NCBI GenBank assembly: GCA_902494535.1
Contig: CABUTO010000006.1
Location: 1-64,000 of the forward strand
Direction of reading: 5' to 3'
DNA from: an uncultured Collinsella sp.
Lineage (GTDB): Bacteria > Actinomycetota > Coriobacteriia > Coriobacteriales > Coriobacteriaceae
DNA: 64,000 nt
A program made the position numbers and the translations under genes. The first letter of the stretch is position 1; every line of letters begins with the position of its first letter. Under the pieces are notes generated by a model, which was given only the letters and a program-made list of their open reading frames with translations, was not told the origin of the DNA and made no database searches. Below are positions 10,244 through 22,620 of this stretch, one piece after another.

Positions 10244-12940
<2,697 letters not shown>

Positions 12941-12960
12941 ATATCTCTCCCTGTCCCGCC

Positions 12961-13073
12961 GGCGTGTCCGCCTGCTTGGTTTTCGCTCGGTCAGGTCCTG
13001 GCTCGCACGAAGAGCACATTTAGTGCTCTTCGGCTCGTGCGGAATCTACGAAAACCAAGCAGGCGGACACGCC
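12961..13073. repeat. Nested palindrome V, copy 2 (leader of valS)
   Basis: Perfect 25-nt outer arms lie at 12961-12985 and 13049-13073. Read on the minus strand, the inside is TTCCGCACGAGCCGAAG, then AGCAC, loop TAAAT, GTGCT and CTTCGTGCGAGCC. The inner stem is GAAGAGCAC/GTGCTCTTC with the same 5-nt GAGCC bulge as copy 1. It lies 21 bp upstream of the valS start codon, so it would be transcribed if the promoter is farther upstream. Confidence 0.88.
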
Positions 13074-13168
13074 TTAGGTATCGATTACTTCAGTCTGAAT
13101 GGACTTTGCTGAGACTTTAAACAAACACACAGAATAACACAGGTAGTTGGGGTTATTGCGTATATATA

Positions 13169-13204
13169 AAATAGCCTCCGACCGCGGATGGTCGGAGGCT
13201 ATTT
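13169..13204 (-). terminator. Terminator of the tig-clpP-clpX cluster
   Basis: Arms AAATAGCCTCCGAC (13169-13182) and GTCGGAGGCTATTT (13191-13204) are perfect complements. On the minus strand the stem runs into TTTTATATA. It lies just after the clpX stop. Confidence 0.85.
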
Positions 13205-13225
13205 GCAAGCACATTTTTGGCTGGT

Positions 13226-14620
13226 TTACCCATAGATGCGCTGGGGCTGTTCTTCGCCCTTTACGGAGGCTTCGGTCACGATGACCTTGGAAACGCCCTC
13301 CTCGCTGGGCAGGTCGAACATCGTCTGCTGCAGCACGTCCTCGCAGATGGAGCGAAGGCCGCGGGCGCCGGTCTTGCGGGCGAGCGCCATGCGGGCGATC
13401 TCGTGCAGGGCCGCGTCCTCAAACTCAAGCTCTACGTCCTCGAGCTGGAACATCTTGCGGTACTGGCGCACCACGGCGTTCTTGGGCTCGGTCAGGATCG
13501 ACACCAAGTCGTCCTCGTCGAGCGCCTGCGTCTGGGTAACGACGGGCGTACGTCCCACAAACTCGGGAATCATGCCAAAGGCGTTGAGGTCCTGAGGGAG
13601 CACCTGACGCAGCAGGTCGTTCTCGTCGACCGAAGTGGGGCCGGCGATCTCGGAGTTAAAGCCCACGCCCTTGTTGCCCACGCGATCGGCGATGATCTTG
13701 TCCAGACCCACAAAGGCACCGCCGCAGATAAACAGGATGTTGGTCGTATCGATCTGCAGCAGCTCCTGCTGGGGATGCTTGCGGCCGCCGGTGGGCGGAA
13801 CGCTGGCCACCGTGCCCTCAAGAATCTTAAGCAGCGCCTGCTGAACGCCCTCGCCCGAAACGTCGCGGGTGATGGAGAGGTTCTCGGCCTTGCGGGCGAT
13901 CTTGTCGATCTCGTCCACGTAGATAATGCCAACCTGAGCGCGCTCAATGTCGCCATCGGCAGCATTGATAAGCTTGAGCAGGATGTTCTCCACGTCCTCG
14001 CCAACGTAACCGGCCTCGGTGAGCGCAGTGGCGTCGGCGATGGCAAACGGCACCTCGAGGATGCGGGCGAGCGTCTGGGCGAGCAGGGTCTTACCGGTAC
14101 CGGTGGGACCGAGCAGCAAAATGTTGGACTTGGCGAGCTCCACCTCATCCATATCATCGTCGAGCTGCGAGTCCAGGCCGTCGTCAAAGGCAGACACCGC
14201 AGCGCCGCCCTCAATCACGCGGCGATAGTGGTTGTACACGGCCACCGACATGGCACGCTTGGCGTCCTCCTGACCCATAACATAGGCCGAAAGCTCGTCA
14301 TAGATCTCGTGCGGCGTCGGCACGTGCGTGATGACCTGACGCTCGTCCTCAAGCTCAAAACCCTCGGTCTCGGGATCCACGGCGGGCTGGGATGCAGCCT
14401 GACCGTGGTCGTTGAGGAAGCCCGGCAGCTTGCCGTTGCGGGCAGCGTCCATAAAGTCCGAAGCCAGCGACTCCTCCAGAATCTCGGAACAGGCGGCGAC
14501 GCACTCGTCACAGATAAAGATGTTGGTCGGGCCCTTTACGAGGCGACGAACCTGGCCCTGCTCTTTTCCGCAAAAGGAGCAGCGGATGGGGTTGCCGTTC
14601 TCGTCAAAGTTGTCCTGCAT
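13226..14620 (-). CDS. clpX: ATP-dependent Clp protease ATP-binding subunit ClpX
   Basis: The 464-residue AAA+ unfoldase feeds substrates to ClpP in the cytoplasm. An N-terminal zinc-binding domain has CSFCGKEQ and CDECVAAC. Walker A is [15 protein letters not shown], Walker B is [11 protein letters not shown], and the RKHPQQEL segment and the sensor region [14 protein letters not shown] follow in order. The ATG at 14620 (MQDNF) has GGCAGGAAAC ahead of it. An ATG four codons earlier has no comparable site. It lies 13 bp after clpP on the same strand and ends at a strong terminator. Confidence 0.97.
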   Translation of the reverse strand: MQDNFDENGNPIRCSFCGKEQGQVRRLVKGPTNIFICDECVAACSEILEESLASDFMDAARNGKLPGFLNDHGQAASQPAVDPETEGFELEDERQVITHVPTPHEIYDELSAYVMGQEDAKRAMSVAVYNHYRRVIEGGAAVSAFDDGLDSQLDDDMDEVELAKSNILLLGPTGTGKTLLAQTLARILEVPFAIADATALTEAGYVGEDVENILLKLINAADGDIERAQVGIIYVDEIDKIARKAENLSITRDVSGEGVQQALLKILEGTVASVPPTGGRKHPQQELLQIDTTNILFICGGAFVGLDKIIADRVGNKGVGFNSEIAGPTSVDENDLLRQVLPQDLNAFGMIPEFVGRTPVVTQTQALDEDDLVSILTEPKNAVVRQYRKMFQLEDVELEFEDAALHEIARMALARKTGARGLRSICEDVLQQTMFDLPSEEGVSKVIVTEASVKGEEQPQRIYG

Positions 14621-14633
14621 GTTTCCTGCCATC

Positions 14634-15260
14634 CTAGGCGTCCTTCGCGGCGAGGTCGCGCGAGGTAACGATACGGTCGATCAGGCCGTAGTCGAGGGCC
14701 TCGGCAGCGGTCAGGTAGTTGTCGCGCTCGGTATCGGCCTGGACCTTCTCGATGGGCTGGCCAGAGGCATCGGACAGGATCTGGTTGAGCTCACGACGGG
14801 TCTTCTTAATCTCCTCGGCAACGATCTCGATCTCGGTCTGCTGACCCTGGGCACCGCCGCTGGGCTGGTGAATCATGACCTTGGAGTGCGGTAGACAGAA
14901 GCGCTTGCCCTTGGCGCCGGCCGAAAGCAGCACGGCGGCCATGGACGCGGCCATACCCACGCAAATGGTGGAGACCTGCGGCTTGATAAAGTTCATAGTG
15001 TCCAGAATCGCCAGGCCGGAGTAGACCTCGCCGCCGGGCGAATTGATGTAGAGCGAGATATCCTTCTCGGCATCCTGGCTCTCAAGATGCAGCAGCTGGG
15101 CAACGACCAGGTTGGCGCTGACGGAGTTGATCTCCTCGCCTAAGAAGATGATGCGGTCGTTGAGCAGGCGCGAATAGATATCGTAGCTGCGCTCGCCGCG
15201 CGGCGTCTGCTCGATAACGTATGGCACGAGGGCGGAATCGAACTTTGCGATCATACGCAT
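14634..15260 (-). CDS. clpP: ATP-dependent Clp protease proteolytic subunit ClpP
   Basis: This is a serine protease subunit of about 208 residues that forms the Clp chamber. The catalytic serine is in [14 protein letters not shown], the histidine in MIHQPSGG and the aspartate in the later [16 protein letters not shown] region. NSPGG lies ahead of them as expected. The exact start is uncertain: ATGs at 15266, 15260 and 15254 and a TTG at 15284 are all in frame, and I chose 15260 because AAGAGAGAA lies at fair spacing. It sits between tig and clpX, the usual bacterial arrangement. Confidence 0.95.
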   Translation of the reverse strand: MRMIAKFDSALVPYVIEQTPRGERSYDIYSRLLNDRIIFLGEEINSVSANLVVAQLLHLESQDAEKDISLYINSPGGEVYSGLAILDTMNFIKPQVSTICVGMAASMAAVLLSAGAKGKRFCLPHSKVMIHQPSGGAQGQQTEIEIVAEEIKKTRRELNQILSDASGQPIEKVQADTERDNYLTAAEALDYGLIDRIVTSRDLAAKDA

Positions 15261-15417
15261 CTCCATTTCTCTCTTGCGGACCAAATTGGTTCTAGATAAA
15301 CGTACGGTGCCCGCATGCTATGCATTGGCTGGCACCGTACGAAGCAACCGGATAACCGGTGTATAACTTTACCCCATCACGGGCGCACGCATGCGCTCGC
15401 GGGCAAGGTGGCGAGAA

Positions 15418-16716
15418 TTACTCGGCGTCCTTGGCGGTCTCGTCGACCTCGGTCACCTTGGCGTTCTCGACCAGGTGGTCGACGGCCTTGGAACGACGGA
15501 TGGACTCACGGACGGCAGGCATGCGGCCATCGGCGATGAACTCGGCCTTGGAAGCCTCGACGTCCTTGACGCCGGCCTTCTCGAACTCAGCGTTGATGTC
15601 ATCCTCGGTGACCTCGATCTTGAGCTCGCGGGCGAGGGCGTCCAGAGCCAGGGACTCACGGGCAACGTCGTTGGCCTGCTTGTGCAGGTCGCCGATGAAC
15701 TGCTCCATGGTCAGGCCGGAAGCGGGCAGCCAGGTGTCCAGGGTCATGCCGCGGGCAGCGAGGTTGGACAGGAAGTTCTGGCCAAGCTCCTCAAAGACGG
15801 ACTGCTCGTAGTCGGCGTCCATCTCGTCGAGCTGCAGGCGCTCGGCGAGAGCGGAGACGCAACGGTTCTCCTTCTCGGCCGGGAGGCGGGAAGCCTTGTC
15901 CTGCTCGATCTCGATCTTGATGGCATCGCGCATAGCGTCGATGCTGTCAAAGCCAAAGTCGGACTTGACGAGCTCGTCGGTGAGCTCGGGGGTGTTGCGG
16001 ACCTTGATGCCCTTGACGGTGACCTCGACGGTGTGGGTCTCGGCCTCCTCGCCCTCCTCGACCTCGTCGGTCCAGGTGACGGTCTTGACGTCGTCAACGT
16101 TGGCGCCGATCAGGGCCTCGTTGAACTCCTTGGGGTTGCTGTCGCTACCGGCGATGAGCATGCGGCCCTCGGCGGCGAAGTTGTCAGCGTTCTCAACGGC
16201 CTTGAGATCGACGGTGACGTAGTCCTCGGCCTCGACGGCGCGACCCTCGACGTCCTCGAAGGTGGCACGGTAGTTGAGGAGCATCTCGACCTGGTTGTTG
16301 ATCTCGGACTCGGTGACCTCCGCGGGAGGCATCTCGATCTCGACGGCGTCGAAGGAGGAGAGCTCAGCAGCAGGACGCAGGGAGAACTCGACGGTGTAGG
16401 TGTAGTCCTCGTGATCCTTGGCGAGGTCGAGCTCCTTGTAGTCACCGTTCTTGGTGGGGACGATGTCCAGCTCGTTGAGGACGGCGGGCTCGTTGGCGGC
16501 GATCAGGTCGTTGGTGGCCTGAGCGAGGGTAGCCTCGGCGCCAAGAGCGGAGTCGATGACCGGACGGGGGGCCTTGCCGGCACGGAAGCCCGGGAAGCGG
16601 TACTTCTTGGCGGTGTCCTTGTAGGCCTTCTTGATCGCGGCGTCGACGTCGGCGGCCGGGATGGTGACCGTAGCGGTGAGCTTGGCGTCCTTGACGTCAG
16701 AAGCGGTGATGTTCAA
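15418..16716 (-). CDS. tig: Trigger factor (ribosome-associated chaperone/prolyl isomerase)
   Basis: The product of about 432 residues binds the ribosomal exit tunnel and assists folding of nascent chains. The ribosome-binding signature appears as FPGFRAGKAPRPVI (about residues 34-50). A FKBP-like domain follows (EAEDYVTVDLKAVENADNFA), then the helical C-terminal chaperone arms. The start is decided by AGGAGG at 16723-16728. A TTG at 16716 is 6 nt away and a GTG at 16719 is 3 nt away, while the ATG at 16731 overlaps the site itself and is rejected. The acidic tail EVDETAKDAE ends the protein. Confidence 0.95.
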   Translation of the reverse strand: MNITASDVKDAKLTATVTIPAADVDAAIKKAYKDTAKKYRFPGFRAGKAPRPVIDSALGAEATLAQATNDLIAANEPAVLNELDIVPTKNGDYKELDLAKDHEDYTYTVEFSLRPAAELSSFDAVEIEMPPAEVTESEINNQVEMLLNYRATFEDVEGRAVEAEDYVTVDLKAVENADNFAAEGRMLIAGSDSNPKEFNEALIGANVDDVKTVTWTDEVEEGEEAETHTVEVTVKGIKVRNTPELTDELVKSDFGFDSIDAMRDAIKIEIEQDKASRLPAEKENRCVSALAERLQLDEMDADYEQSVFEELGQNFLSNLAARGMTLDTWLPASGLTMEQFIGDLHKQANDVARESLALDALARELKIEVTEDDINAEFEKAGVKDVEASKAEFIADGRMPAVRESIRRSKAVDHLVENAKVTEVDETAKDAE

Positions 16717-16807
16717 CACGTTCCTCCTCATACTGCCCAGCTTATCTGAGGTGCTGGTACCTTTATGCAACAAAGAGTCGCGACGGCCGAAGCCGACGCA
16801 GATGCGT

Positions 16808-16891
16808 TGGTGCGGGCGAAAGGACTCGAACCTTCACGGGAATCCCACCAGAACCTAAATCTGGCGCGTCTACCAATTCCGCCACGCCCGC
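16808..16891 (-). tRNA. tRNA-Leu (anticodon TAG)
   Basis: Read on the minus strand, the acceptor stem GCGGGCG pairs with CGCCCGC before the discriminator A and an encoded CCA. The anticodon arm CCAGA-TTTAGGT-TCTGG gives TAG. The long variable arm and the GGTTCGAGTCC T-arm fit a class II tRNA-Leu. Confidence 0.95.
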
Positions 16892-16981
16892 ATGAGCGCA
16901 CAGACTAGGAATGATAGCAGATACGAACGGCAAGCGCACGCACACCTTTTACAAGCTCACGACCTCACCACGAGTGCAAAA

Positions 16982-17007
16982 GGCGGGACGAGTTGCCCCG
17001 CCCCGCC
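16982..17007 (-). terminator. Likely terminator after the molybdenum hydroxylase genes
   Basis: On the minus strand GGCGGG pairs with CCCGCC around a GC-rich loop and is followed by TTTTGC. It lies 25 bp past the stop codon at 17032. The short T-run makes it moderate evidence only. Confidence 0.55.
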
Positions 17008-17031
17008 AATTACGACTTGTTCGCTGACCTG

Positions 17032-19863
17032 TTACTCCCCCAGCAGGGCCTTCTCGGGCGTGATCGGCAGCGAGCGAACCTGGTGTCCGGTGGCGTGCGC
17101 CACTGCCGAGGCTACGGCGGCGAGCGGCGTGTTGATGACGACCTCGCCGATCGACTTGGCGCCAAACGGGCCCGTCGGCTCGTAACTCGGCTCAAAGGCC
17201 ACGCGAATGCTGCCGATATCCAGGCGCGTGGGCAGCTTGTAGCTCATAAAGTTGCCGGTGCGCAGACGGCCGCGGTCATCGTGCTCGACAATCTCGTAGA
17301 GCGCATGGCCGATACCCTGGGCAATGCCGCCCTCGGCCTGAACACGTGCGAGTGCCTCGTTGATCACGGTGCCGCAGTCCACAGCCGCCGCGTAGTCCAC
17401 CACGGTCACCTTGCCGGTGGCCTTGTCGACCTCGACCTCCGCAATGCCGGCCATAAACGGCGGAGGCGAAACGGGCAGGCAGGCAGAGGCATGCGAGGTG
17501 AGCGCGTCGCCGCCCGCGATGTTCTTGACACACAGGTTGGCAAAGTTGCGCAGCGTGAGGTAGCGGTTCTGCTCGCGCGCGGCGCGCTCGTCGGACAGGC
17601 GCACGTACTGGCCATCGAAGACCACGTCGGCGGCGTCCACGTCCCACATCTGGGCGGCCTTGGCGCAGATCTTCTCGCGCAGCTCGGCCGCAGCGTTCTT
17701 GGCTGCCAGGCCCGTTACGTACGTGCCCGAACTCGCGTACGAGCCGGCATCGAACGGCGACACATCGGTGTCCACGCCGCGCACCACGATCAGCGAGCTC
17801 TCCACGCCCAGCTCCTCGGCGGCAATCTGCGCCAGGATCGTGTCGACGCCCATGCCGTTATCGGTGGCGCCGGTGCCGATGGTAATGAAGCCATCCTCTT
17901 CCAGGCGCATGTCGATGCCGGCGATGTCCACGTTGGAGATGCCCGAGCCCTGCATGGTGAGCGCGCAGCCCAGGGCGCGCACGCGGTCGCCCAGGTCGAC
18001 GGCCAGCGGCTTATCGCGCCAGCCGATCATGTCCATCGCACGCAGCAGGCAGCGGTCGAGCGCGCAGGCGTTGAGCTTCTCGTTGTAGTACTGCGGCATG
18101 ACCTCGCCCTCGCGCACGATGTTCTTAAGGCGCAGGTCGGCGGGGTCCATGTGCAGCATGTCGGCGAGCTCGTTGACGGCACTCTCCACGGCAAACTGGC
18201 CCTGGGTTGCACCGTAGCCGCGATACGCGCCGCCGCGGTTGGTGTTGGTGTAGACGGCATCCCAGCTAAAGCGGCTCGCCTTCACATGGTTGTAGATGGG
18301 CAGGCTCTTGTGGCCCGAAAGGCCGATCGTCGTGGTAGCGTGCTCGCCGTACGCGCCGGCGTTGGAAAGCGTGTGCAGATCGATGGCCGTGATGGTGCCG
18401 TCGTTCATGGCGCCCAGCTTAACGGTCATCTGCATCTGGTGGCGCGAGTTGCCCGCGGTGATGGTCTCCTCGCGGGTGTAGCAGCAGTAGCTCGGACGGC
18501 CGGTCTGCTGGGTAACGAATGCCACGAAGATCTCGCAGCAGCCCGTCTGCTTGGAGCCAAAGCCGCCGCCGATGCGCGGCTTAATGACCTGCACCTGCGA
18601 CTGCGGAATGTCGAGCGACTGCGCGACCATGCGGCGCACGTGGAAGGGCACCTGCGTAGAGGTGGTCACCGAAATACGCCCGAACGCGTCGGTCGTCGCG
18701 AAGGCGCGAAAGGTCTCCATGGGTGCGGTCTGCGTGGCCTGGCTGGTGTAAGTGCGGGTAAAGACAATGTCGCTCTGGGCGAAGGCCTCGTCCAGGTTGC
18801 CAAAATCGCTGGTACCGCTGCACACCAGGTTGCGAGCAACGTCGCCGCCCTGCGGGAACATAAAGGTCACGTCGCCCTCGGGGTGGACCACGATGTCGTT
18901 ATCGAGCGCCTTGGTAAAGTCGAGCAGCGGCTCGAGCACCTCATAGTCAACCTTGATGAGCTTGAGCGCCTTGTCGGCAGCCTCCTCGGTCTCGGCGGCG
19001 ACGATCGCCACCTCCTCGTTTTGGTAACGGACGAGGTTCTCGAGAATTAGGCGGTCGTAGGGACTCGGCTGCGGATAGCTCTGGCCAGCGATGGTAAAGC
19101 GGCGCTGGGGCACGTCCTCATAGGTGTAGACGCCCACGACGCCGGGCACCTTCAGGGCGCGCGACGTATCGATGGAGCGGATATTGGCGCGGGCATACGG
19201 GCTGCGCTTGAGTTTGACAATGAGCGCACCGGCGGGCACCATATCGCCGGTGTAGACGGGACGACCCTCGAGCAGGGCCTTCGAGTCCTTCTTGGGCTGC
19301 TTCTTGGTGATCTGCTTGTACGCGACACCGTCGGAGCTCGTCTCGTTGACGGGCAGCTCGGGCATCTCAAAGCCAACCTGCACGCCAGACTCATTGAGGA
19401 AGTGCACGATGGCGCGCAGCTGGCTCTCGTAACCGCTGCAACGGCAGAGGTTGCCGGCGAGCTGGCGCGAGAGTTCCTCGCGCGTGGCGACGAGGCTCGG
19501 GTCCTCCTTGGCGGCGCGGGCAAGCGCCAGCACGTTCATGATGAGGCCGGGGGCGCAAAAACCGCACTGCTCGGCGCCTTCGGCAGCCATCGCACGGGCG
19601 AGCGCCTCGGACTCGGCCTTGAGGCCCTCGAGCGTGGTGATGGTATGGCCCTCGACGCGAGCGGCGGGAACCGAGCAGCTCAGCACCGGGTCGCCGTCGA
19701 GCCACACCGTGCACAGGCCGCAGTTGGTAGTCTCGCAGGCGCAGCGCACCGACGCGCAGCCCTGCTCGCGCAGCAGCGCAAAGAGCATGGTATCGGGGGC
19801 AATCTGAACCTTGACCTTGCGGCCGTTGAGCGTAAAGGAAAGATCGATGAGTTTGGCAGCCAT
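17032..19863 (-). CDS. Xanthine dehydrogenase family Mo hydroxylase, fused 2Fe-2S and molybdopterin subunit
   Basis: The 943-residue protein begins with a 2Fe-2S ferredoxin domain (CASVRCACETTNCGLCTVW) and a second 2Fe-2S helical domain (AEQCGFCAPGLIMN, later GNLCRCSGYESQL). From about residue 190 it continues into the Mo-binding domains with GGGFGSK and CYTREE. The C-terminal GPFGAKSIGEV contains the glutamate expected at the Mo site. It should hydroxylate purines or related heterocycles in the cytoplasm. This fused layout resembles the group called selenium-dependent Mo hydroxylases, which use labile selenium rather than Sec. The nearby selD, yedF, DUF3343 and cysteine desulfurase genes fit that, but the assignment is inference. 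Its start overlaps the stop of the FAD-subunit gene. Confidence 0.88.
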   Translation of the reverse strand: MAAKLIDLSFTLNGRKVKVQIAPDTMLFALLREQGCASVRCACETTNCGLCTVWLDGDPVLSCSVPAARVEGHTITTLEGLKAESEALARAMAAEGAEQCGFCAPGLIMNVLALARAAKEDPSLVATREELSRQLAGNLCRCSGYESQLRAIVHFLNESGVQVGFEMPELPVNETSSDGVAYKQITKKQPKKDSKALLEGRPVYTGDMVPAGALIVKLKRSPYARANIRSIDTSRALKVPGVVGVYTYEDVPQRRFTIAGQSYPQPSPYDRLILENLVRYQNEEVAIVAAETEEAADKALKLIKVDYEVLEPLLDFTKALDNDIVVHPEGDVTFMFPQGGDVARNLVCSGTSDFGNLDEAFAQSDIVFTRTYTSQATQTAPMETFRAFATTDAFGRISVTTSTQVPFHVRRMVAQSLDIPQSQVQVIKPRIGGGFGSKQTGCCEIFVAFVTQQTGRPSYCCYTREETITAGNSRHQMQMTVKLGAMNDGTITAIDLHTLSNAGAYGEHATTTIGLSGHKSLPIYNHVKASRFSWDAVYTNTNRGGAYRGYGATQGQFAVESAVNELADMLHMDPADLRLKNIVREGEVMPQYYNEKLNACALDRCLLRAMDMIGWRDKPLAVDLGDRVRALGCALTMQGSGISNVDIAGIDMRLEEDGFITIGTGATDNGMGVDTILAQIAAEELGVESSLIVVRGVDTDVSPFDAGSYASSGTYVTGLAAKNAAAELREKICAKAAQMWDVDAADVVFDGQYVRLSDERAAREQNRYLTLRNFANLCVKNIAGGDALTSHASACLPVSPPPFMAGIAEVEVDKATGKVTVVDYAAAVDCGTVINEALARVQAEGGIAQGIGHALYEIVEHDDRGRLRTGNFMSYKLPTRLDIGSIRVAFEPSYEPTGPFGAKSIGEVVINTPLAAVASAVAHATGHQVRSLPITPEKALLGE

Positions 19864-20777
19864 TAGCGCACCTCGCTAGAATCGACGCCGGGCACGCGGC
19901 GGCAGGAATACTCGTCCGTGGCAAACTTAGGAATCTGCACGCCCTCGAGCTCGTGCGCAAGCGCGGCCGAAAGCTCGATGCCGGCGGCGCGGCGCACGGC
20001 CTGGACGGCAAGCGGGGCCGAGATGCGGCGGCGGTAGTCGGCCGAGCCCCACAGGTTGGTGCCGTAGCTCAGCGCGCGCACAGATGCGGCCAGGGCGCGA
20101 AGCTCGTCCTCGGAAGGCTGCTCGGCAGTAAGGCCGCATGCCTCGCCCTGCAGCAGGGTCGCACGCAGCGGGCGGGCGCCCACAGTGACATGCCAGCTGT
20201 TGTTCCACCAGGCGGCGGTGACGTTTAAGGAGGGGAAGTCGGTCGCGGCCTTGCGCACGGCCTCATAGCTTGCGCGGTAATCGTGCTTAACGACCACGAC
20301 ATGCTCAATAACGTCGCGCACGTAGCCCATGTCAACGAACTCCGCGAGCGGCACGCGGCCGGCGCCCGTCAGCTCAACATAGGAATCGAGCGCGAGGAAG
20401 GCGGAGAGAACGTCCGAGAAGCCAAAGCGGCCGTAGATGCTGCCGCCCACCGTGGCGGTATTGCGCAGCTGCACGCCCACGATATCGTGGACGGCGAACT
20501 CAAAGACGTTGTTGACAAGCGCGTTGAGCTCGACATGGCGTTCGAGCTGGCGTAGGGTGCACATGGCGCCGATGCGAAACTCGGTCTCGGTCTCCTCGAT
20601 CTGATCGAGTCCGCAGGCCGAAAGGTCAATCGCCGTCGCCACGCGACGCGAACCCAGGCGCATCCAGATGCCGCCGCCCACAATCTTGTTGTTGCGGTTC
20701 TTCTGTAAGAGCTCATAGGCTTCGGCCGCGTTTCCAACACGGACGTAGGTACCGAACTTGAGCACGTTCTCCCCCAT
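19863..20777 (-). CDS. FAD-binding subunit of the Mo hydroxylase
   Basis: The 304-residue flavoprotein subunit should carry electrons from the 2Fe-2S centres of the downstream subunit to NAD or another acceptor. The VGGGIWMRLG segment (about residues 34-43) matches the FAD pyrophosphate loop of the CoxM/XdhB family. The central part has IGAMCTLRQLERH and NTATVGGSIYGRFGFSD, also typical. The C-terminal CO-dehydrogenase flavoprotein domain follows. The ATG at 20777 has GAAGAG upstream. Its stop overlaps the ATG of the large subunit, indicating translational coupling. Confidence 0.9.
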   Translation of the reverse strand: MGENVLKFGTYVRVGNAAEAYELLQKNRNNKIVGGGIWMRLGSRRVATAIDLSACGLDQIEETETEFRIGAMCTLRQLERHVELNALVNNVFEFAVHDIVGVQLRNTATVGGSIYGRFGFSDVLSAFLALDSYVELTGAGRVPLAEFVDMGYVRDVIEHVVVVKHDYRASYEAVRKAATDFPSLNVTAAWWNNSWHVTVGARPLRATLLQGEACGLTAEQPSEDELRALAASVRALSYGTNLWGSADYRRRISAPLAVQAVRRAAGIELSAALAHELEGVQIPKFATDEYSCRRVPGVDSSEVR

Positions 20778-20857
20778 CTCTTCACTTGTCCAGTACTTTT
20801 AAGTGTACCAAACGAGGGGCCGCACACCGTTTTAGGACAAAATCCACCCACCCATAC

Positions 20858-20930
20858 ATAACTTGCGGTGATATACGGACTGATTAGCCGTTCTGGGACG
20901 CTAAACAGTCCGTATATCACCGCAAGTTAT
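20858..20930. repeat. Palindrome family A, copy 3 (perfect 25-nt arms)
   Basis: The arm at 20858-20882, with ACTTGCGGTGATATACGGAC at its core, is exactly complementary to 20906-20930. It lies between the gdhA terminator and the start of the FAD-subunit gene. Confidence 0.9.
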
Positions 20931-20952
20931 GAGGAGTCCTCCGGGATAGAAA

Positions 20953-20981
20953 AGGCTCCCAGCCGGAATGGCAGGGAGCCT
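20953..20981 (-). terminator. Terminator of gdhA
   Basis: AGGCTCCCAGCC (20953-20964) pairs with GGCAGGGAGCCT (20970-20981) with one mismatch. On the minus strand the stem ends in TTTTC. It lies 26 bp after the gdhA stop. Confidence 0.8.
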
Positions 20982-21007
20982 CATCACATGCTATTTCGAG
21001 CGAAGAT

Positions 21008-22363
21008 TTAGCAGACGCCCTGGGCGAGCATAGCGTCGGCGACCTTCAGGAAGCCGGCGATGTTTGCGCCCATGACAAAGTTGCCCTCCTGGCCGTACTC
21101 CTTGGCGGTGTCGTCCACGTTGTGGAACATGCCGCGCATGAGCTGCTCGAGCTTGCCGTCGACCTCCTCGAAGGTCCAGGACAGGTGCTCGGCGTTCTGG
21201 CTCATCTCCAAGCCGGACACGAGCACGCCACCGGCGTTGGCAGCCTTACCAGGCATAAAGGCGACGCCGTTCTCCTGGAAGTAGGTCGTGGCCTCGATGG
21301 TCGTGGGCATGTTCGCGCCCTCGCCGACCACCTTGCAGCCGTTGGCGACGAGCGCCTGGGCGTCCTCAAGCAGCAGCGTGTTCTCGCGAGCGCAGGGCAG
21401 CGCGATGTCGCAGGGCAGCTGCCACACGCCGCGGCCGTCGCCCTCGTGCCACACGGCGTTGGGCTTCTCGTCAACGTACATAGCGAGCGTAACGCCCTTG
21501 TCGTGGCCAGAGCGCTTCTTATTGTAGATGTGCTCGAGCACGGTGTAGTCGATGCCGTCGGGATCCTCGACCCAGCCGTGGGTATCGGAGCAGGCGAGCA
21601 CCTTGCCGCCGAGCTGAGTGACCTTCTGGACCGCGTAGATAGCGACGTTGCCGGAGCCGTGAACGACGACGTTCTTGCCCTCGAAGGAGTCGCCGCGGCT
21701 CTTAAGGTACTCGTCCACAAAGTAGGCCAGACCGTAACCGGTGGCCTCGGTACGGGCGAGCGAGCCGCCAAAGGAGAGGCCCTTGCCGGTGAGAACGCCG
21801 GTCCACTCGTTGGTCAGGCGCTTGTACTGACCAAACAGGTAGGCAACCTCGCGGCCGCCAACGCCCAGGTCGCCGGCGGGAACGTCGGTGTTGGGGCCAA
21901 TGTGGCGATAGAGCTCGGTCATGAAGGACTGGCAGAAGTGCATGATCTCGTTGTTGGACTTGCCCTTGGGGTCAAAGTCGGAGCCGCCCTTGCCGCCGCC
22001 CATGGGAAGGGTGGTCAGGCTGTTCTTGAGGATCTGCTCCAGGCCCAGGAACTTGAGCATACCCAGGGTGACCGTCGGGTTAAAGCGCAGGCCGCCCTTG
22101 TAGGGTCCAATGGCAGAGTTGAACTCGACGCGGTAACCGCGGTTGACCTGAACCTTGCCCTGGTCGTCGACCCAGGGAACACGGAACATGACGATGCGCT
22201 CGGGCTCGACGAGGCGCTCAAGCAGGGCGGCCTCCTCGTACTCGGGATGGGCATCGAGCGCCGGCTGGATGGTGCCGAGAATCTCGGTCGCGGCCTGGAT
22301 GAACTCAGGCTGCTCGGGATAGCGGGCCTTGAGCTCTTCGAGAACTTTCTGCGTGTAGCTCAT
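21008..22363 (-). CDS. gdhA: Glutamate dehydrogenase (NADP-type, hexameric)
   Basis: The 451-residue enzyme forms glutamate from 2-oxoglutarate and ammonia. The substrate-binding segment KGGLRFNPTV, the catalytic-lysine motif LPMGGGKGGSDFDPKGKS and DVPAGDLGVGGREV lie in the N-terminal half. The Rossmann segment VVHGSGNVAIYAVQKV lies in the second half. Length and motifs fit the NADP-linked bacterial class. The ATG at 22363 has GGAGGAAGC upstream, which decides against a start 16 codons earlier. It is monocistronic, with its own terminator. Confidence 0.96.
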   Translation of the reverse strand: MSYTQKVLEELKARYPEQPEFIQAATEILGTIQPALDAHPEYEEAALLERLVEPERIVMFRVPWVDDQGKVQVNRGYRVEFNSAIGPYKGGLRFNPTVTLGMLKFLGLEQILKNSLTTLPMGGGKGGSDFDPKGKSNNEIMHFCQSFMTELYRHIGPNTDVPAGDLGVGGREVAYLFGQYKRLTNEWTGVLTGKGLSFGGSLARTEATGYGLAYFVDEYLKSRGDSFEGKNVVVHGSGNVAIYAVQKVTQLGGKVLACSDTHGWVEDPDGIDYTVLEHIYNKKRSGHDKGVTLAMYVDEKPNAVWHEGDGRGVWQLPCDIALPCARENTLLLEDAQALVANGCKVVGEGANMPTTIEATTYFQENGVAFMPGKAANAGGVLVSGLEMSQNAEHLSWTFEEVDGKLEQLMRGMFHNVDDTAKEYGQEGNFVMGANIAGFLKVADAMLAQGVC

Positions 22364-22577
22364 GCTTCCTCCAATTGATGGAAAAGAAAAGTGTCGTTCG
22401 AGGCGCCCCATGCGCCGCGAGCTTTATCGAGTATGGATAATATCGCACTGTTGCAGCAAAGTTTCGCATAAGCCGACGGGCGGATGTTTCGTTTTGATTA
22501 CGATGCAGGTAGAAGCGTTTTTGAGCACTCGACGTACAAATCGCGTGTTTCGAAGCTGTTTCGTCCACGTGTTCCAA

Positions 22578-22612
22578 ACCACCACATTGGGGACAGGCAC
22601 CTTTGTGGTGGT
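22578..22612. repeat. Short inverted repeat
   Basis: ACCACCACA (22578-22586) pairs exactly with TGTGGTGGT (22604-22612) around TTGGGGACAGGCACCTT. It follows the DUF3343 gene and could end that transcript, but there is no T-run. Confidence 0.5.
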
Positions 22613-22620
22613 GTTGGCGA

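Noticed and set aside
12941..13140. T-box riboswitch in the valS leader
   Set aside because: I could not find the conserved T-box sequence or a matching terminator/antiterminator pair; only nested palindromes are present.
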